A stretch of DNA of 46,254 nt from a virus. The translations under genes were made by a program, and so were the position numbers. Below, piece after piece: positions 31,811-41,245 of this stretch (positions are counted from its first letter, which is position 1; each line of letters opens with the position of its first letter). The notes under the pieces were generated by a model. The model did no database searches. It worked only from the letters and a program-made list of their open reading frames with translations, and was not told where the DNA came from. The stretch spans positions 1-46,254 of IMG/VR virus record IMGVR_UViG_3300028666_000047. The stretch is one strand, 5' to 3'.

Positions 31811-32980
31811 TTACACGGAGCGGAATGCGATCCAGGCGTACGTCGCAGCTTCCGCCGGAATGCTGGTCACGCCGGCATTGAGCAGCGCGCGCAACAGGCC
31901 TTTGGTGCCGATGTTGATCTGGTAGTCCAGACCTTTGGTGGCGCTGCCACCCATCATCATCTGCGTGGGGTTCTTTTCCGCGAACGGGCCGACAAAGTTC
32001 TGCGCCCGGTCGAACTGGGTACGAACGCGGTCGGAATAACCCCGGATGGGATACATGCTTTCCACGCCGATGACGCGACCACAGATCTGGTCGAAAGAGT
32101 GCTTGGTCGAATCGTACGGAATGAAGTTGCCGGCGTCATGGGCGCCGTTCAGGTCCGAAGGAACCACCGAGCAACCGGGGTAGAACTGGCCATCGGCCGC
32201 GCCCTTAGTGCCGCACATGTGCACGAAAGACCGGGACCAGTCGTCCTGGGTATACTGCCCGGCGGACAGGCCGGCGTTGGTGGCCAGAGTTTGCAGGGTG
32301 GTCGGGGTGGCGCCGATCCACGGCATGCGCAGTACCATGGAGGTCTGTACGGCGGTGCCGGGTTCGTGCATGTAATTGGTGACGCGCGCTTTCGCCGGGT
32401 TCATGCTGTCCAGCGTGTACAGGATGCCGTGGCTGGAATCGGTGACATTCACGCCGCCCAGGAACTGGAATACGTTGCGAATGTTGTAGCCGATGGGACG
32501 GCTGATGCCGCCGGGGATCAGAACACAAGCCTTGGCCGCAACCACTTGCGCGCCGGTGAAGACTACGCCGTTGACGGTGATGCCGGCGCTGCCGTCTGCA
32601 TCCGTGGCACAGGCGATCAGGGCCGTTTCGGTAGCCGAGGCCACCGCTACGCCAGTCATGGGATTGATGGTGAAACCCACGTCGTCCGGACCGTATTGCA
32701 GGTATTGCGCGGGGCCGCCGGCGCCGGTGGAGCCGCTGCGCAGACCGGCCGGAACCAAGGCGCCCGAAGCGTCCAGGCCAACCACGTAGTTGGAGCTCAG
32801 GACTACGCCTGCGCCAACCGGATGCCCTTCATCGCGCCGGCGGATGGGCAGCCACGGGGCCGGATAAGGGACCGGCAAAAAGGGGCGGAGAATCTCACTA
32901 CCTTCCGCATCCGGAGTAGTGAAGCCAAGACGGTCCTTTCCGTAGTAGCTACCTGTGAACTGGTTGTTAACGTCGAACAT
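31811..32980 (-). CDS. Capsid-region structural protein (possible decoration or minor capsid protein)
   Basis: 389 aa. It begins with an aromatic/Pro-rich part (F-T-G-S-Y-Y-G-K-D-R-L-G, then P-V-P-Y-P-A-P-W-L-P-I-R-R-R). A Gly/Ala/Thr/Val-rich beta region follows (about 55-160), then Cys-containing segments (four Cys across 124-303) and an R-G-Y-S-D-R-V-R-T-Q-F stretch. The C-terminal A-T-Y-A-W-I-A-F-R-S-V is typical of a virion protein end. It lies between protease and capsid genes, has a good AGGAAACG upstream of ATG, and its size allows a decoration, a second shell component or a minor capsid protein. No known family is recognised. Confidence 0.65.
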   Translation of the reverse strand: MFDVNNQFTGSYYGKDRLGFTTPDAEGSEILRPFLPVPYPAPWLPIRRRDEGHPVGAGVVLSSNYVVGLDASGALVPAGLRSGSTGAGGPAQYLQYGPDDVGFTINPMTGVAVASATETALIACATDADGSAGITVNGVVFTGAQVVAAKACVLIPGGISRPIGYNIRNVFQFLGGVNVTDSSHGILYTLDSMNPAKARVTNYMHEPGTAVQTSMVLRMPWIGATPTTLQTLATNAGLSAGQYTQDDWSRSFVHMCGTKGAADGQFYPGCSVVPSDLNGAHDAGNFIPYDSTKHSFDQICGRVIGVESMYPIRGYSDRVRTQFDRAQNFVGPFAEKNPTQMMMGGSATKGLDYQINIGTKGLLRALLNAGVTSIPAEAATYAWIAFRSV

Positions 32981-32998
32981 ATCCGTTTCCTCTCTGAC

Positions 32999-35047
32999 TT
33001 ACTGTTTGTCAGCCAGCGACTTATTCAGAAGCCGGTTTCTTTGTTTCAGCGCCAAGCGTTGCCGCTCGCGCGGAGAAAGCATACGCAACAGAGACGGGTC
33101 CACCGTTTGGTCCTCAGACTCCGTAAGTGGAGTGGAATCGTTGGTGACAGCCGTAGCTGGTACTTGGGCCTTATCGTCGACCGGACGCACCGGAACATCG
33201 TCTTGCTTCTGTGTGTCCGTGGCCTGAAGCGGAAGCTTCTTTTCGAGATCTTCCAGAGAGTCCTTCAGACTGTCCATACTGCGCTTGGATCGGGCGTCGA
33301 TCTCGTTCTGGATCTGGGCGGCGTCCAACCCCTCAAAACCTTTCTCTTTCAGCAGCACGTTGCCGAGCACCACCAAGCGCGCCATGGTTTTCTTCGAATC
33401 CGCCAGGACGGCCTTCTGGGCCTGCGTCAACAGTTCGATTTCCGTCTGCTTGTCTTTGAGACCCTTCTCGTAGCTGGCGATGGCATCGTGCAGCTGGTCG
33501 AGGTCTTTCTGCGGCAGCATGGCGTCGCCGCGGCTGGCGATATATTCCTTGACATGATTCAAGGAGCCGGTCTGCGACCACAGGCTTTGCAGGCAGTAGA
33601 GCGCTTCCCGGAAGTGCGGCCGTTCATGCTCGGTAAGACCCTCATGCACCATGTGGGTATCGTCGATGTGCTGCAGCATCTTGCCGGAGTTTGGAAATGT
33701 CTTTTTGCCGTCGTCTGAAGGACCATCTACCCAGTGATCGGTCAACAGCTTGATCGCCGGATTGTCGGAGATCTTCACGGCATCCGTCTTGGCCGGCGGA
33801 TCTACCACGGCATCAGCCGCGGCGGCTTCAACGGCCGGTTTCTCGGCGGCGGCGCCGGGCGGTACAAACTCTATTCCGGCGGCCTTGGCCTGCTCGGCCA
33901 GCTGGCTGAGATAGGTGGCCCGGGCGTCCTCCGCCAGCGTAGGCAGCACGGCGGACAGACTGTCGATCTTGGATTGCACCAGGTCTTTGCTGGGTACGTC
34001 GTCCGACCAGCCAAGGACGCGGATCTTAGCATTCAAGGTGGCCAGCGCGGCCTTCACAGTGGCCTGGTCTTCGGCGGCCTGTAACTGCGACCGCAATTCC
34101 AAGGCGCGCTCCTTGGTCAGTTTGTCCAGCGCGATTTCCTGCAGAATGGCTTCCAGGTCCATTTGAACGTCCTCATCCCGGCCAATATCGGCCTGCAACT
34201 TAAGAGAGTCAGAGAACACCGCGTCATTGAGATTGAGCGATGTCTTGCGCAGCTCCCGCTCCGTGAGATCGAGTCCCATGAAGAAGAGCCGGCTTTCCAA
34301 ACTGTCGGCGCACAACCGTAGCGCGTCGGAACCAGTCTTGATTTGTCCCCACGGATCTGCCGGGAAGTTGACGAAGGAGCACTCCTTGTACTTCATGTTT
34401 CCGGAGATCAGGAACATGCGCCGGCCGTCGACCATCTTTCCCAGGTCGTGGTCGCAGGGTTCGTCGACTGCCCAATCCATATGGCAGATCGAGCAAATGG
34501 CAGAATCAGTGGAGAAACTAACGGAGACCGTGATGTAACGGCCGTCCTGAATCTTCTGGATGGCGTCCGGATCGAGTATGTTCAGACCCAGGTCGATCTG
34601 TCCCAAACCCTTGTAATTCGGCTTGGAGAGGAGCTTGTCTACTACCCAGTCGACGGAATCATAGAGACCCCGCTTCTTGGTCCCTTTGATGCCATCGTAG
34701 AAGATCAGTTTGCGAACTTCCGGGTCCTGATACTGATAAGACAAGTCGACGTACTTGGCGCCGTGCACGCGGCCAATGGCGTCGCTCTCTTTGTCGTGAT
34801 GCACCAGTACCGGGCGGCGGGCCAGGCCAGGCGCCGGAATCCAGGTATGCGTGCCCGCTTGCATGCGGTCCGGCCGGTAGAAACGGGCGTTACCGTTCAC
34901 AATGCCGGCGTGCGTGGATTCCACTTTGATGTCCAGACTATGACCGGTCGGGGAATCCGCATCCCGGCACTCGAACAAGTACCGTTTGTTCCCCTCGGTT
35001 TCCTTGACCGCCATGGTCAGGACGTCATGCATCAAAAGCCAGGACAT
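32999..35047 (-). CDS. Prohead protease fused to scaffold-like region
   Basis: 682 aa. The N-terminal ~270 residues resemble phage prohead proteases: G-I-V-N-G-N-A-R-F-Y near 48, then V-L-V-H-H-D with H83/H84 and A-I-G-R-V, and S-V-S-F-S near 175-179 as the likely serine position. A C-S-I-C-H...C-D-H cluster (C185, C188, C198, H200) followed by Y/F-rich strands and K-E-C-S-F-V-N-F-P-A-D-P is also usual in this protease group. The remaining ~400 residues are mostly helical, Ala/Lys/Asp/Glu-rich, with Pro/Ala linkers (about 395-430), which fits an internal scaffold. The combined length is larger than a protease alone. It should guide shell assembly and then digest itself. It lies between portal and capsid genes as usual. 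Confidence 0.8.
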   Translation of the reverse strand: MSWLLMHDVLTMAVKETEGNKRYLFECRDADSPTGHSLDIKVESTHAGIVNGNARFYRPDRMQAGTHTWIPAPGLARRPVLVHHDKESDAIGRVHGAKYVDLSYQYQDPEVRKLIFYDGIKGTKKRGLYDSVDWVVDKLLSKPNYKGLGQIDLGLNILDPDAIQKIQDGRYITVSVSFSTDSAICSICHMDWAVDEPCDHDLGKMVDGRRMFLISGNMKYKECSFVNFPADPWGQIKTGSDALRLCADSLESRLFFMGLDLTERELRKTSLNLNDAVFSDSLKLQADIGRDEDVQMDLEAILQEIALDKLTKERALELRSQLQAAEDQATVKAALATLNAKIRVLGWSDDVPSKDLVQSKIDSLSAVLPTLAEDARATYLSQLAEQAKAAGIEFVPPGAAAEKPAVEAAAADAVVDPPAKTDAVKISDNPAIKLLTDHWVDGPSDDGKKTFPNSGKMLQHIDDTHMVHEGLTEHERPHFREALYCLQSLWSQTGSLNHVKEYIASRGDAMLPQKDLDQLHDAIASYEKGLKDKQTEIELLTQAQKAVLADSKKTMARLVVLGNVLLKEKGFEGLDAAQIQNEIDARSKRSMDSLKDSLEDLEKKLPLQATDTQKQDDVPVRPVDDKAQVPATAVTNDSTPLTESEDQTVDPSLLRMLSPRERQRLALKQRNRLLNKSLADKQ

Positions 35048-35053
35048 GAAAGT

Positions 35054-35245
35054 TTAAGCTCCGTTCGGACCGACCTTGTTCATTCCCATGTGGGTCTGGA
35101 TGGCGATCGAAGTAGCTTCCATCGAAGACATCCCGGGAATGAGCAACTGCTGCTGGAACTGTCCCAGCGCCATCTTCCCGGATGGACATGGCTGATGCAC
35201 CCGCGGTGCCGGCGCGGCGGGCGGATTAGAAGGTGATGTATCCAT
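35054..35245 (-). CDS. Small Pro/Ala-rich protein
   Basis: 63 aa. N-terminus Ser/Pro/Ala-rich, C-terminus helical and Met-rich (M-S-S-M-E-A-T-S-I-A). A strong AAAGGA lies upstream of ATG 35245, next to a promoter-like element, so the frame is probably real. No family is recognised. Its place between portal and protease suggests a minor head protein. Confidence 0.6.
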   Translation of the reverse strand: MDTSPSNPPAAPAPRVHQPCPSGKMALGQFQQQLLIPGMSSMEATSIAIQTHMGMNKVGPNGA

Positions 35246-35252
35246 TTCATCC

Positions 35253-35265
35253 TTTGTTAGTATAG
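35253..35265 (-). promoter_or_regulatory. Promoter-like element CTATACTAACAAA
   Basis: On the minus strand CTATACTAACAAA, with TATACT at 35264-35259, in the 28-base gap after the portal stop. CTAACAGTC, partly matching the repeat at 14673-14687, lies upstream. It could start a transcript for protease and capsid genes. Confidence 0.55.
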
Positions 35266-35273
35266 ACAGACTG

Positions 35274-37334
35274 TTAGTTAGCTTCGAGGGAAAATGATGC
35301 CTGAATTAAATGTGGCAATAAATCCCCGTCCATGGCCAGCGCAACCGCTGTTCGCAGGCGTGCGGAGAGTTGCGGATTATCCGGAACCAGTTCGCCGATG
35401 ATCTTGTCCGCGGCCGCCGACCAGCTGTCGATGGTCAACTCCTCAGCCGTTTCCAGTTCCAACTGGGCATCCATCAGGCGGTCTGTTAGTGCCTGTACCA
35501 GTTTCGGATCCTCGGAACTCTTGGCCTTGTGAGGATCCAGGTTCTTCCCGTGCTGATTCTCCGGCTGCACCAGGTTCGAAAGCATCTTGCGCCCGTGCTG
35601 GGTGGGTTCTTTCACCTGCCGGCTAGTTGAAACACCGGTGATGCTGTTCGACTTCTTCACGTGCGTAGTGCGCGTGCCGCCGTGCTCCATGGCGGAAGAA
35701 TGCAGGGCGGTCTTGGCCGCAGAGTCGGCCGACATCTGCGCCAGATCCTTTTGCGTCTTGGCTTTGAACTTCTCCAGGACCATCGTCTGCCGGTTGAAGT
35801 GCATATCCGGCTCCTGCTCCTTGGTCAACGGATTCCTGCGGGCCTCTTTACGCGCTTCCTGCAGATCGATGGTGCCGTTGGTGTATTGGTTGACGGCATG
35901 CGTTTCCTTCTTGATCTGGCCGTCGACGTCGATTTCATGGAAGGCCAGCCCGATATCGGACACCGCGTTCTGCACGGACATGCCATCCTTGCCGCTTTCT
36001 TCGAACATCTCCTTGACGATGTTCATCTTGACCATGCTGCCGAATGTGGACATATCGTCCTTGATCCGGTCTTTCATGTTCTGGGAGATATTATCGGCAG
36101 TGGAACTGTTGACCGTATCGCCTTCACCCAAGTCGATTGGAGACGCGCCCAGTCCGGTAAATACGCGCTTCTTATAGTGCTCGATCAAAGGCTGCGGATC
36201 GATCCCTTTACCTTCGGCGCCCTTCACGTCGATCTCTACACGGTGATCGGTGACGAAGACACCTTCCTTGGGCATATTCTCGACGGCCGCGCGGATCACG
36301 TCGACTTCGCTCGAGCCATCCGCGAAGTATTCCACTGCTTCCTCAGGATTTCCCACCTTGATGTGGAACAGAGGAAACAGATGGTGAATCAGCAGAAGTT
36401 CGTTGTTTTCTTCCAGCCGGCGCAGAGCGTAAATGTCATCGCGGACGGAATACACCCTTGGGGTTCCGTAGATATGTCCGGGCTTCACGTCCCATCGGTA
36501 GTGTATTAGGTCCTCCGGAAGGTAGTCGCGGTACGGCCGGCCGTCTTTGTAAAACCTCCGCCACCACGCGATTTGTCCGAACCCGTCCATGTAAGGAAAG
36601 ATCGTGTGCGGCGGCACGATTGTATACCCGGCCACCGGCGTCTTGTTCGAGTTCTTGTCGTTGGCCCGGCCCCCGGAGTTCTCCTTGTCCCGAATCTTCA
36701 CTACAATGCAGTTGCTGCAGATCAGTAGGTTCCATAGGATGTCCTTGAGATGTTGTTCGAACGTCGTGTTCATCACGTACCCGATTTGACTGGTACGATC
36801 CTGAATGTATTTCACCCAGCCCGGCCGGGATCCGACCCATTCCACCCCGTTGCGGAAACACAGGGAGCGCATGCGCTTCAAGGCATTCAGGAAAATGCTC
36901 TCGACATCCAGCAGAGTGTAAGGCTCCAGGATGTTGTATTCCGGCTGCAGAACGCCGCGGTATCCCCAATAGTTATTGGCGATATCTGTTTCCGCGGCCA
37001 CCTTCTCCAGAAACTTCTTGTTGGAGCCCTTCCCTAAGGCCTTGTCCTGCATCTCGCCGATTAAAGGTGACGTACTTTTGTTGCCGCGGAAAGGACGCTT
37101 GTCGCCTATGAAGTTGTCCCACAGTTGCTTGCGGAATGCGTCTTCCTCTGCGATATGCTGGCGGGAACGATTGTTGGGGAGCTGCGGCAGGACAGCATTG
37201 CCTTTGCTGTCGGTCACCGTTCGCCACAGTGTCATGCCATTGGCTTCGGAACTCTTCAACCGGGTGGCTTTTTTATAGTACTCGGCTCTCAACAGTTGCT
37301 GCTGATCTTCGTATATCTGTTGGTCAAGAGACAT
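35274..37334 (-). CDS. Portal protein
   Basis: 686 aa, within the portal size range for large myoviruses. The N-terminal part is charged and helical. The central part carries typical portal features: W-N-L-L-I-C-S-N-C-I-V-V-K, then Y-T-I-V-P-P-H-T-I-F-P-Y, I-H-Y-R-W-D-V-K-P-G-H-I-Y-G-T-P-R, L-L-I-H-H-L-F-P-L-F-H-I-K-V-G and F-T-G-L-G-A-S-P-I-D-L-G-E-G. The C-terminal third is charged and helical. Twelve copies would form the DNA gate at one head vertex. The gene is between the terminase region and the prohead protease, as expected, and its start overlaps the previous gene by 11 bases. Confidence 0.85.
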   Translation of the reverse strand: MSLDQQIYEDQQQLLRAEYYKKATRLKSSEANGMTLWRTVTDSKGNAVLPQLPNNRSRQHIAEEDAFRKQLWDNFIGDKRPFRGNKSTSPLIGEMQDKALGKGSNKKFLEKVAAETDIANNYWGYRGVLQPEYNILEPYTLLDVESIFLNALKRMRSLCFRNGVEWVGSRPGWVKYIQDRTSQIGYVMNTTFEQHLKDILWNLLICSNCIVVKIRDKENSGGRANDKNSNKTPVAGYTIVPPHTIFPYMDGFGQIAWWRRFYKDGRPYRDYLPEDLIHYRWDVKPGHIYGTPRVYSVRDDIYALRRLEENNELLLIHHLFPLFHIKVGNPEEAVEYFADGSSEVDVIRAAVENMPKEGVFVTDHRVEIDVKGAEGKGIDPQPLIEHYKKRVFTGLGASPIDLGEGDTVNSSTADNISQNMKDRIKDDMSTFGSMVKMNIVKEMFEESGKDGMSVQNAVSDIGLAFHEIDVDGQIKKETHAVNQYTNGTIDLQEARKEARRNPLTKEQEPDMHFNRQTMVLEKFKAKTQKDLAQMSADSAAKTALHSSAMEHGGTRTTHVKKSNSITGVSTSRQVKEPTQHGRKMLSNLVQPENQHGKNLDPHKAKSSEDPKLVQALTDRLMDAQLELETAEELTIDSWSAAADKIIGELVPDNPQLSARLRTAVALAMDGDLLPHLIQASFSLEAN

Positions 37335-38874
37335 GGGGAGCGCTCCTCAATTGGGCTTTGGCAAATATGGCTTTGGCCTGCGGAGGAGGCTCTGGGAGGT
37401 TATACTGCGTGACCGGTGTGGGAATCTGCGGCTGTGTGGCGCCGGATGAATTCAGGCTCTGGCTGACGGCCTGCTGCACGGCCGGCGGCGGGCTGCCATA
37501 GGGTGCGCCGTTCTGGGATTTGATGTTCAGGAAAGATTGTGTAATAGCTACCAGGGAATCGATGGAACTCAGACTCTGCATGATTTCCAACTGGTCGCCG
37601 GCGCCATCCAGCTTGCGGTCGAGAATGCGCATAGCACTCATCTCCACATAGGCTTTCTTCTGCGTCAACTCCGACATTCCCCAACTGAGACAACCGCCCA
37701 GTTTAGCCAGGCCCACCGGCAACGTATTCAGGATCTGCTTCTGTTGATTGGTGAGGACCGGCTTGGTGGGACCGGTAATTTGACCGGTTAGTTTGCCGGT
37801 CAGTTGCACGTCTTCATTCACCAGGTACGCAATCTGAGAACTGGTCTGCGATACTTCGGCCATGGCCAATCCCAATGAATTGATGAGATTCATGGCTGGA
37901 GAAACGGCCTTCTGAACTGCCCGGTCGAGTAGAAAGTTGAAAGCGCTCACCTGGGCGATCAGCCGGGGCAGGATGAGAGCTTCCATAATTCCCTTGAGCT
38001 TCTTCAAAGAAGGCTTACTGAAGAATGCCTTGAGTGCAATCAATGTGCTCAATACCATTGCCAGTTCCTGCAAAGGTCTGGCTATGTAAGCCTGCGCGAT
38101 ACTATTGATGTCCGTCATCACGGAGTTGATGCTGGTCACCATGTCATTGGTGGCGTTGTAATAATTCTCGTAGACATCCAGGCGCTCGTTCAGGTTGGTG
38201 GCGGTGTCCGGATCCACGTCGATCGGTTGCGTTGTGACAGATGCCGCGGATGTCTGGGCGGTTCCCGATCCAGTATTATTCAAGGCCGGAGAGTAACCGG
38301 AGCCCGCGCCAGGGGCAGGTGTCATTACCGGATATTGATGCAAGGAGTCACTCAAGTTATCGAACAGCAGCCGATCGCCTTTGAGTGTCTTCAACAACGA
38401 CGGAAGCTGGTGTTCGAAACTGCCGTCTTCGCACAGGGCATCTTCCACTTTTCCAGTGGCGGTCAACAGATCAGCGGTCTGGATCGGATCCGGCTGCTTG
38501 CTGGACTTCATCCGGTCAATCACTACCAGTGCCCGTTGCGTACCGGCCAAGGTATCCAGCATGTGGCCATACATGGCGATCGAAATCCCCGCCGGCAAGG
38601 TACCGTAGATCCGGTTGAGGGCCAGGACCAGTTCCGGTTCGTTCTGCATGTCGAAAGTCACGCCGGTGCCTGCGGTGCGCGCCAGAATGATCGCTTCCAG
38701 ATACTTGGCAGTAGCACTCAAATCGGAGAGCCGGCTAATCAGTTGCGCCGCCCGGCTGGAGGCCGGCGCCGCAGCGCTGGAAAGAGACGAAACCGAAGGA
38801 ACGGATACCGGCTGCGCCGCCGGCGTGATCGTCGGCGGCGGAGTATATATCCATTTGATGGGTTCGAAACTCAT
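37324..38874 (-). CDS. Large helical head-region protein, unknown function
   Basis: 516 aa. N-terminal Pro/Ser/Ala linker (about 1-45), then predominantly helical with few aromatic residues and many L, A, I, Q and S; the C-terminal 50 residues are Pro/Gln/Ser-rich. Helical stretches at 230-310 and 340-395 may form coiled coils. It is between the terminase and portal genes. No catalytic motif is present. Possibly a minor head or internal protein. The start overlaps the previous stop as ATGA and the stop overlaps the portal gene. Confidence 0.65.
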   Translation of the reverse strand: MSFEPIKWIYTPPPTITPAAQPVSVPSVSSLSSAAAPASSRAAQLISRLSDLSATAKYLEAIILARTAGTGVTFDMQNEPELVLALNRIYGTLPAGISIAMYGHMLDTLAGTQRALVVIDRMKSSKQPDPIQTADLLTATGKVEDALCEDGSFEHQLPSLLKTLKGDRLLFDNLSDSLHQYPVMTPAPGAGSGYSPALNNTGSGTAQTSAASVTTQPIDVDPDTATNLNERLDVYENYYNATNDMVTSINSVMTDINSIAQAYIARPLQELAMVLSTLIALKAFFSKPSLKKLKGIMEALILPRLIAQVSAFNFLLDRAVQKAVSPAMNLINSLGLAMAEVSQTSSQIAYLVNEDVQLTGKLTGQITGPTKPVLTNQQKQILNTLPVGLAKLGGCLSWGMSELTQKKAYVEMSAMRILDRKLDGAGDQLEIMQSLSSIDSLVAITQSFLNIKSQNGAPYGSPPPAVQQAVSQSLNSSGATQPQIPTPVTQYNLPEPPPQAKAIFAKAQLRSAPHVS

Positions 38875-39278
38875 GATCCGATACTCGATTCCAAAGCGGA
38901 GTTGTCTTCCAGGATGGACGTCGGCATGGAGAACGTGTTGCCGAAACCGGCCACTTTCTCCAGATCGAGACCCACCTTCATTCCCAGCTGCGGATCCATG
39001 CAGAGTTGCAACAGCAGATTGCGGTTGCGCTTCGCCAAAGGTTCCACTACTTTCCAGGCCGGGAACAGGATCGATAGGTTGGTGTGCGAGTATAAAGCCC
39101 GCTGCTCGTAAGCGTCCTGCAGACCCAGGAAGTCCTCAGTCATCAGGCCTTTCAAGCCGGCGTATTCCAGTTTCTGCCGGTTGGCCCAGGTCTGCCCGGC
39201 CGTGATAATCTGCAGGTTCAACGGCACGTCGAACTGGTCCAGAGACAAGCTGGCGATACTGTCATTGACGGCACTCAT
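38871..39278 (-). CDS. Head-region protein, unknown function
   Basis: 135 aa, mixed composition, with an L-S-I-L-F-P-A-W-K-V-V-E-P-L helical segment in the middle and a Ser-rich C-terminus. Coupled by ATGA to the terminase gene before it and the 516-aa gene after it. No family is recognised, and no evidence supports it as small terminase: it lacks a visible helix-turn-helix. Confidence 0.65.
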   Translation of the reverse strand: MSAVNDSIASLSLDQFDVPLNLQIITAGQTWANRQKLEYAGLKGLMTEDFLGLQDAYEQRALYSHTNLSILFPAWKVVEPLAKRNRNLLLQLCMDPQLGMKVGLDLEKVAGFGNTFSMPTSILEDNSALESSIGS

Positions 39279-41230
39279 GCAGGTCTCCCTCGGAAGTAAC
39301 TGGTACGCGGCGTGACACCGCGGAAGGATCCGGTACGCGAAAAGGCTTGCTGCGCCTGCGCCGGAGCGGAGATACCTCCGGGGCCGCGGTTGCCGTTGCG
39401 CACCATAGCCGCTATGTAAGCCTGCTTGCCGGGATAACTGGTACGTGACGGAATGCCGGCTTCCACCTTCTGGACATCTTTCACCGTGTCAAATTCGGAG
39501 TCGCGCGAGGAGACCGCGCCGGATCTGCCGAAACCCGCCAGGTGCACGATGCTTCCCGCTGTGTTGTTCTTGCGCGGCCGATAATAGATGCCGTATTTGA
39601 GTTCGATGGCCACCAGAGCCAGCATGGTGGCATCCAAGTCATGGTCGCCCACGTTTCCGGATTCGTAGGAGTTGGCGAAACCGTGTGCCGACCATTTATC
39701 GACAGCATAGGCGCGCAGTTGTTCATCCAGAGTTTTGTCGGCCCGGGAGAATTCGAACTGTCCATTCTCCAGGCACATGACCGCGCCTTCTACCATGAAT
39801 GGTTTGGTGCGGCGATCGAGCTCGTTGACGTCTTCGCCGGTCACCCTGTTAATGGGGTCGCGTTTGGGCACCAGGCGGTTGAACGTCAACGTGGCGCCGA
39901 AGTCGACGACCAGGATGTTCTTCAACTTGTGATCGTCGGCATGCTTGGGGTTGTCCGCGCCGATCTTGCGGATGATCTCCGCCTGCATGGCGCCCATACC
40001 TGCATCGATTGCGATCTTCTCGCAGTGCCACTTGCGATTGATGTCCCGGATCGCGACAATCGAATCTGAAATCGTAGTGTTGACTTTGAGATGGTCCACT
40101 ACGCGGCGGGTCGTGGTTCCAGGGTTGTAAGAGAGCACGCGGATGCGGGTGCCGGTTCCCATGCCGTTCCAGTCCACGCCGGCGAAGTAGCGCAGGTGCG
40201 GACTGTAGGATTCGTCTTTGTAGGCGTAGTCCCGGACAGATCCGTCGACATACTGGGTCTTGAAAACGCCATTCTCTTTGGTGCCGAATAAGGCCAGGTA
40301 TTCGTGGTCGTACTGCGCGTCGGTGCGCGCCTCCCGGCGGCATGAGGCTTCCATCTCTGGTCCCCAGTTCGGGTGGACCATAATGGGCAAATAGAACTCT
40401 TTGACGGTGGGATCCGTCATGCACATTTCGTAATACTTTTCGTGCGCGCCGGTAGGAGTGGAGCTGCCGTGGAAAGAGGAGTCGGGGAACCTGGTCAACA
40501 GAGGACCGATCGCGCCCCAGTCGCCCGGGCTGAGATAATCCTGCTCGTCGATGCGCACGCGCCGAGTATGATTCTGACCGCGGATACCGCCGCCGCCGCG
40601 ACCCGATTGTGATCCGGCGGTGAAGATGCGGATGGTGGTGCCATTCGAAAGACAGAACTCGCCGTAAGGCTTCTTCTTCTTGGAGATAAGCGAGTTGCGG
40701 AGCTTTGGATCGTCCTGGATGGTGCGCAGGATCTCGCCGTACCACAGCTCTTTCTGATGTTCCTGCGGGGTAGCAATGGTGGTTGAGAAGTTCTTCCGGT
40801 TAAAGGCCAGTTGCAGCTCTTCAATCACGCCCAGGGAGGTCTTGCCCAGTCCGCGCGCCAGGCGATCAATCTTGCGCAACGCCGTGCAGCGCATGATGGG
40901 TTTCTGGTATTCGCGCGCCTTGAACGGAACGTAGTTGCCGTCTTCGTTGGGGACTTTGTAATGTAGTTCGGCCCAATAGACAGTGTCGAGTGACGCCTTG
41001 GTGTCTTCCAGCGGTTCACCGATGTCCTTGGACAGTTGCTCGATTTCTTCGTCGGAATGAATGCCGCTGCAGACGATCTGAAACGGCTGGCCGGGAAACT
41101 TCTCCTGATAGTCCTTGAAACACTGCTGGCAATAGGGATGTTCCATCCGTTTACGCAGACCTGGATCGTTCAGGCTGCCATCCTCTGCCAGGTTGCGGTT
41201 ATCGATGATCTTGAAGAAGTCTTCCGTCAC
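39275..41230 (-). CDS. terL: Terminase large subunit
   Basis: 651 aa, a complete packaging motor. An N-terminal C34-x2-C37...C54 group could bind metal. The ATPase half has Walker A R-L-A-R-G-L-G-K-T-S with K130 and Walker B R-V-R-I-D-E with D228/E229. The nuclease half (about 345-545) has F-A-G-V-D353-W, I-A-I-D409-A-G and G-D529-H-D531-L-D533, the acidic triad of RNase H-like terminases. The last ~90 residues are basic, Gly/Ser/Arg-rich and may bind the portal or DNA. The start is GTG at 41230 with weak Shine-Dalgarno sequence. No small terminase gene is recognised nearby. It drives DNA into preformed heads through the portal. Confidence 0.9.
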   Translation of the reverse strand: MTEDFFKIIDNRNLAEDGSLNDPGLRKRMEHPYCQQCFKDYQEKFPGQPFQIVCSGIHSDEEIEQLSKDIGEPLEDTKASLDTVYWAELHYKVPNEDGNYVPFKAREYQKPIMRCTALRKIDRLARGLGKTSLGVIEELQLAFNRKNFSTTIATPQEHQKELWYGEILRTIQDDPKLRNSLISKKKKPYGEFCLSNGTTIRIFTAGSQSGRGGGGIRGQNHTRRVRIDEQDYLSPGDWGAIGPLLTRFPDSSFHGSSTPTGAHEKYYEMCMTDPTVKEFYLPIMVHPNWGPEMEASCRREARTDAQYDHEYLALFGTKENGVFKTQYVDGSVRDYAYKDESYSPHLRYFAGVDWNGMGTGTRIRVLSYNPGTTTRRVVDHLKVNTTISDSIVAIRDINRKWHCEKIAIDAGMGAMQAEIIRKIGADNPKHADDHKLKNILVVDFGATLTFNRLVPKRDPINRVTGEDVNELDRRTKPFMVEGAVMCLENGQFEFSRADKTLDEQLRAYAVDKWSAHGFANSYESGNVGDHDLDATMLALVAIELKYGIYYRPRKNNTAGSIVHLAGFGRSGAVSSRDSEFDTVKDVQKVEAGIPSRTSYPGKQAYIAAMVRNGNRGPGGISAPAQAQQAFSRTGSFRGVTPRTSYFRGRPA

Positions 41231-41245
41231 AACAAAGCTTTCTGA

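Noticed and set aside
31571-33718. A 715-codon open frame on the plus strand
   Set aside because: It is antisense to the protease, 389-aa structural and zinc-finger genes, rich in Arg, His and Gly, has no ribosome-binding site, and matches no family; high GC at third positions keeps the opposite strand open.
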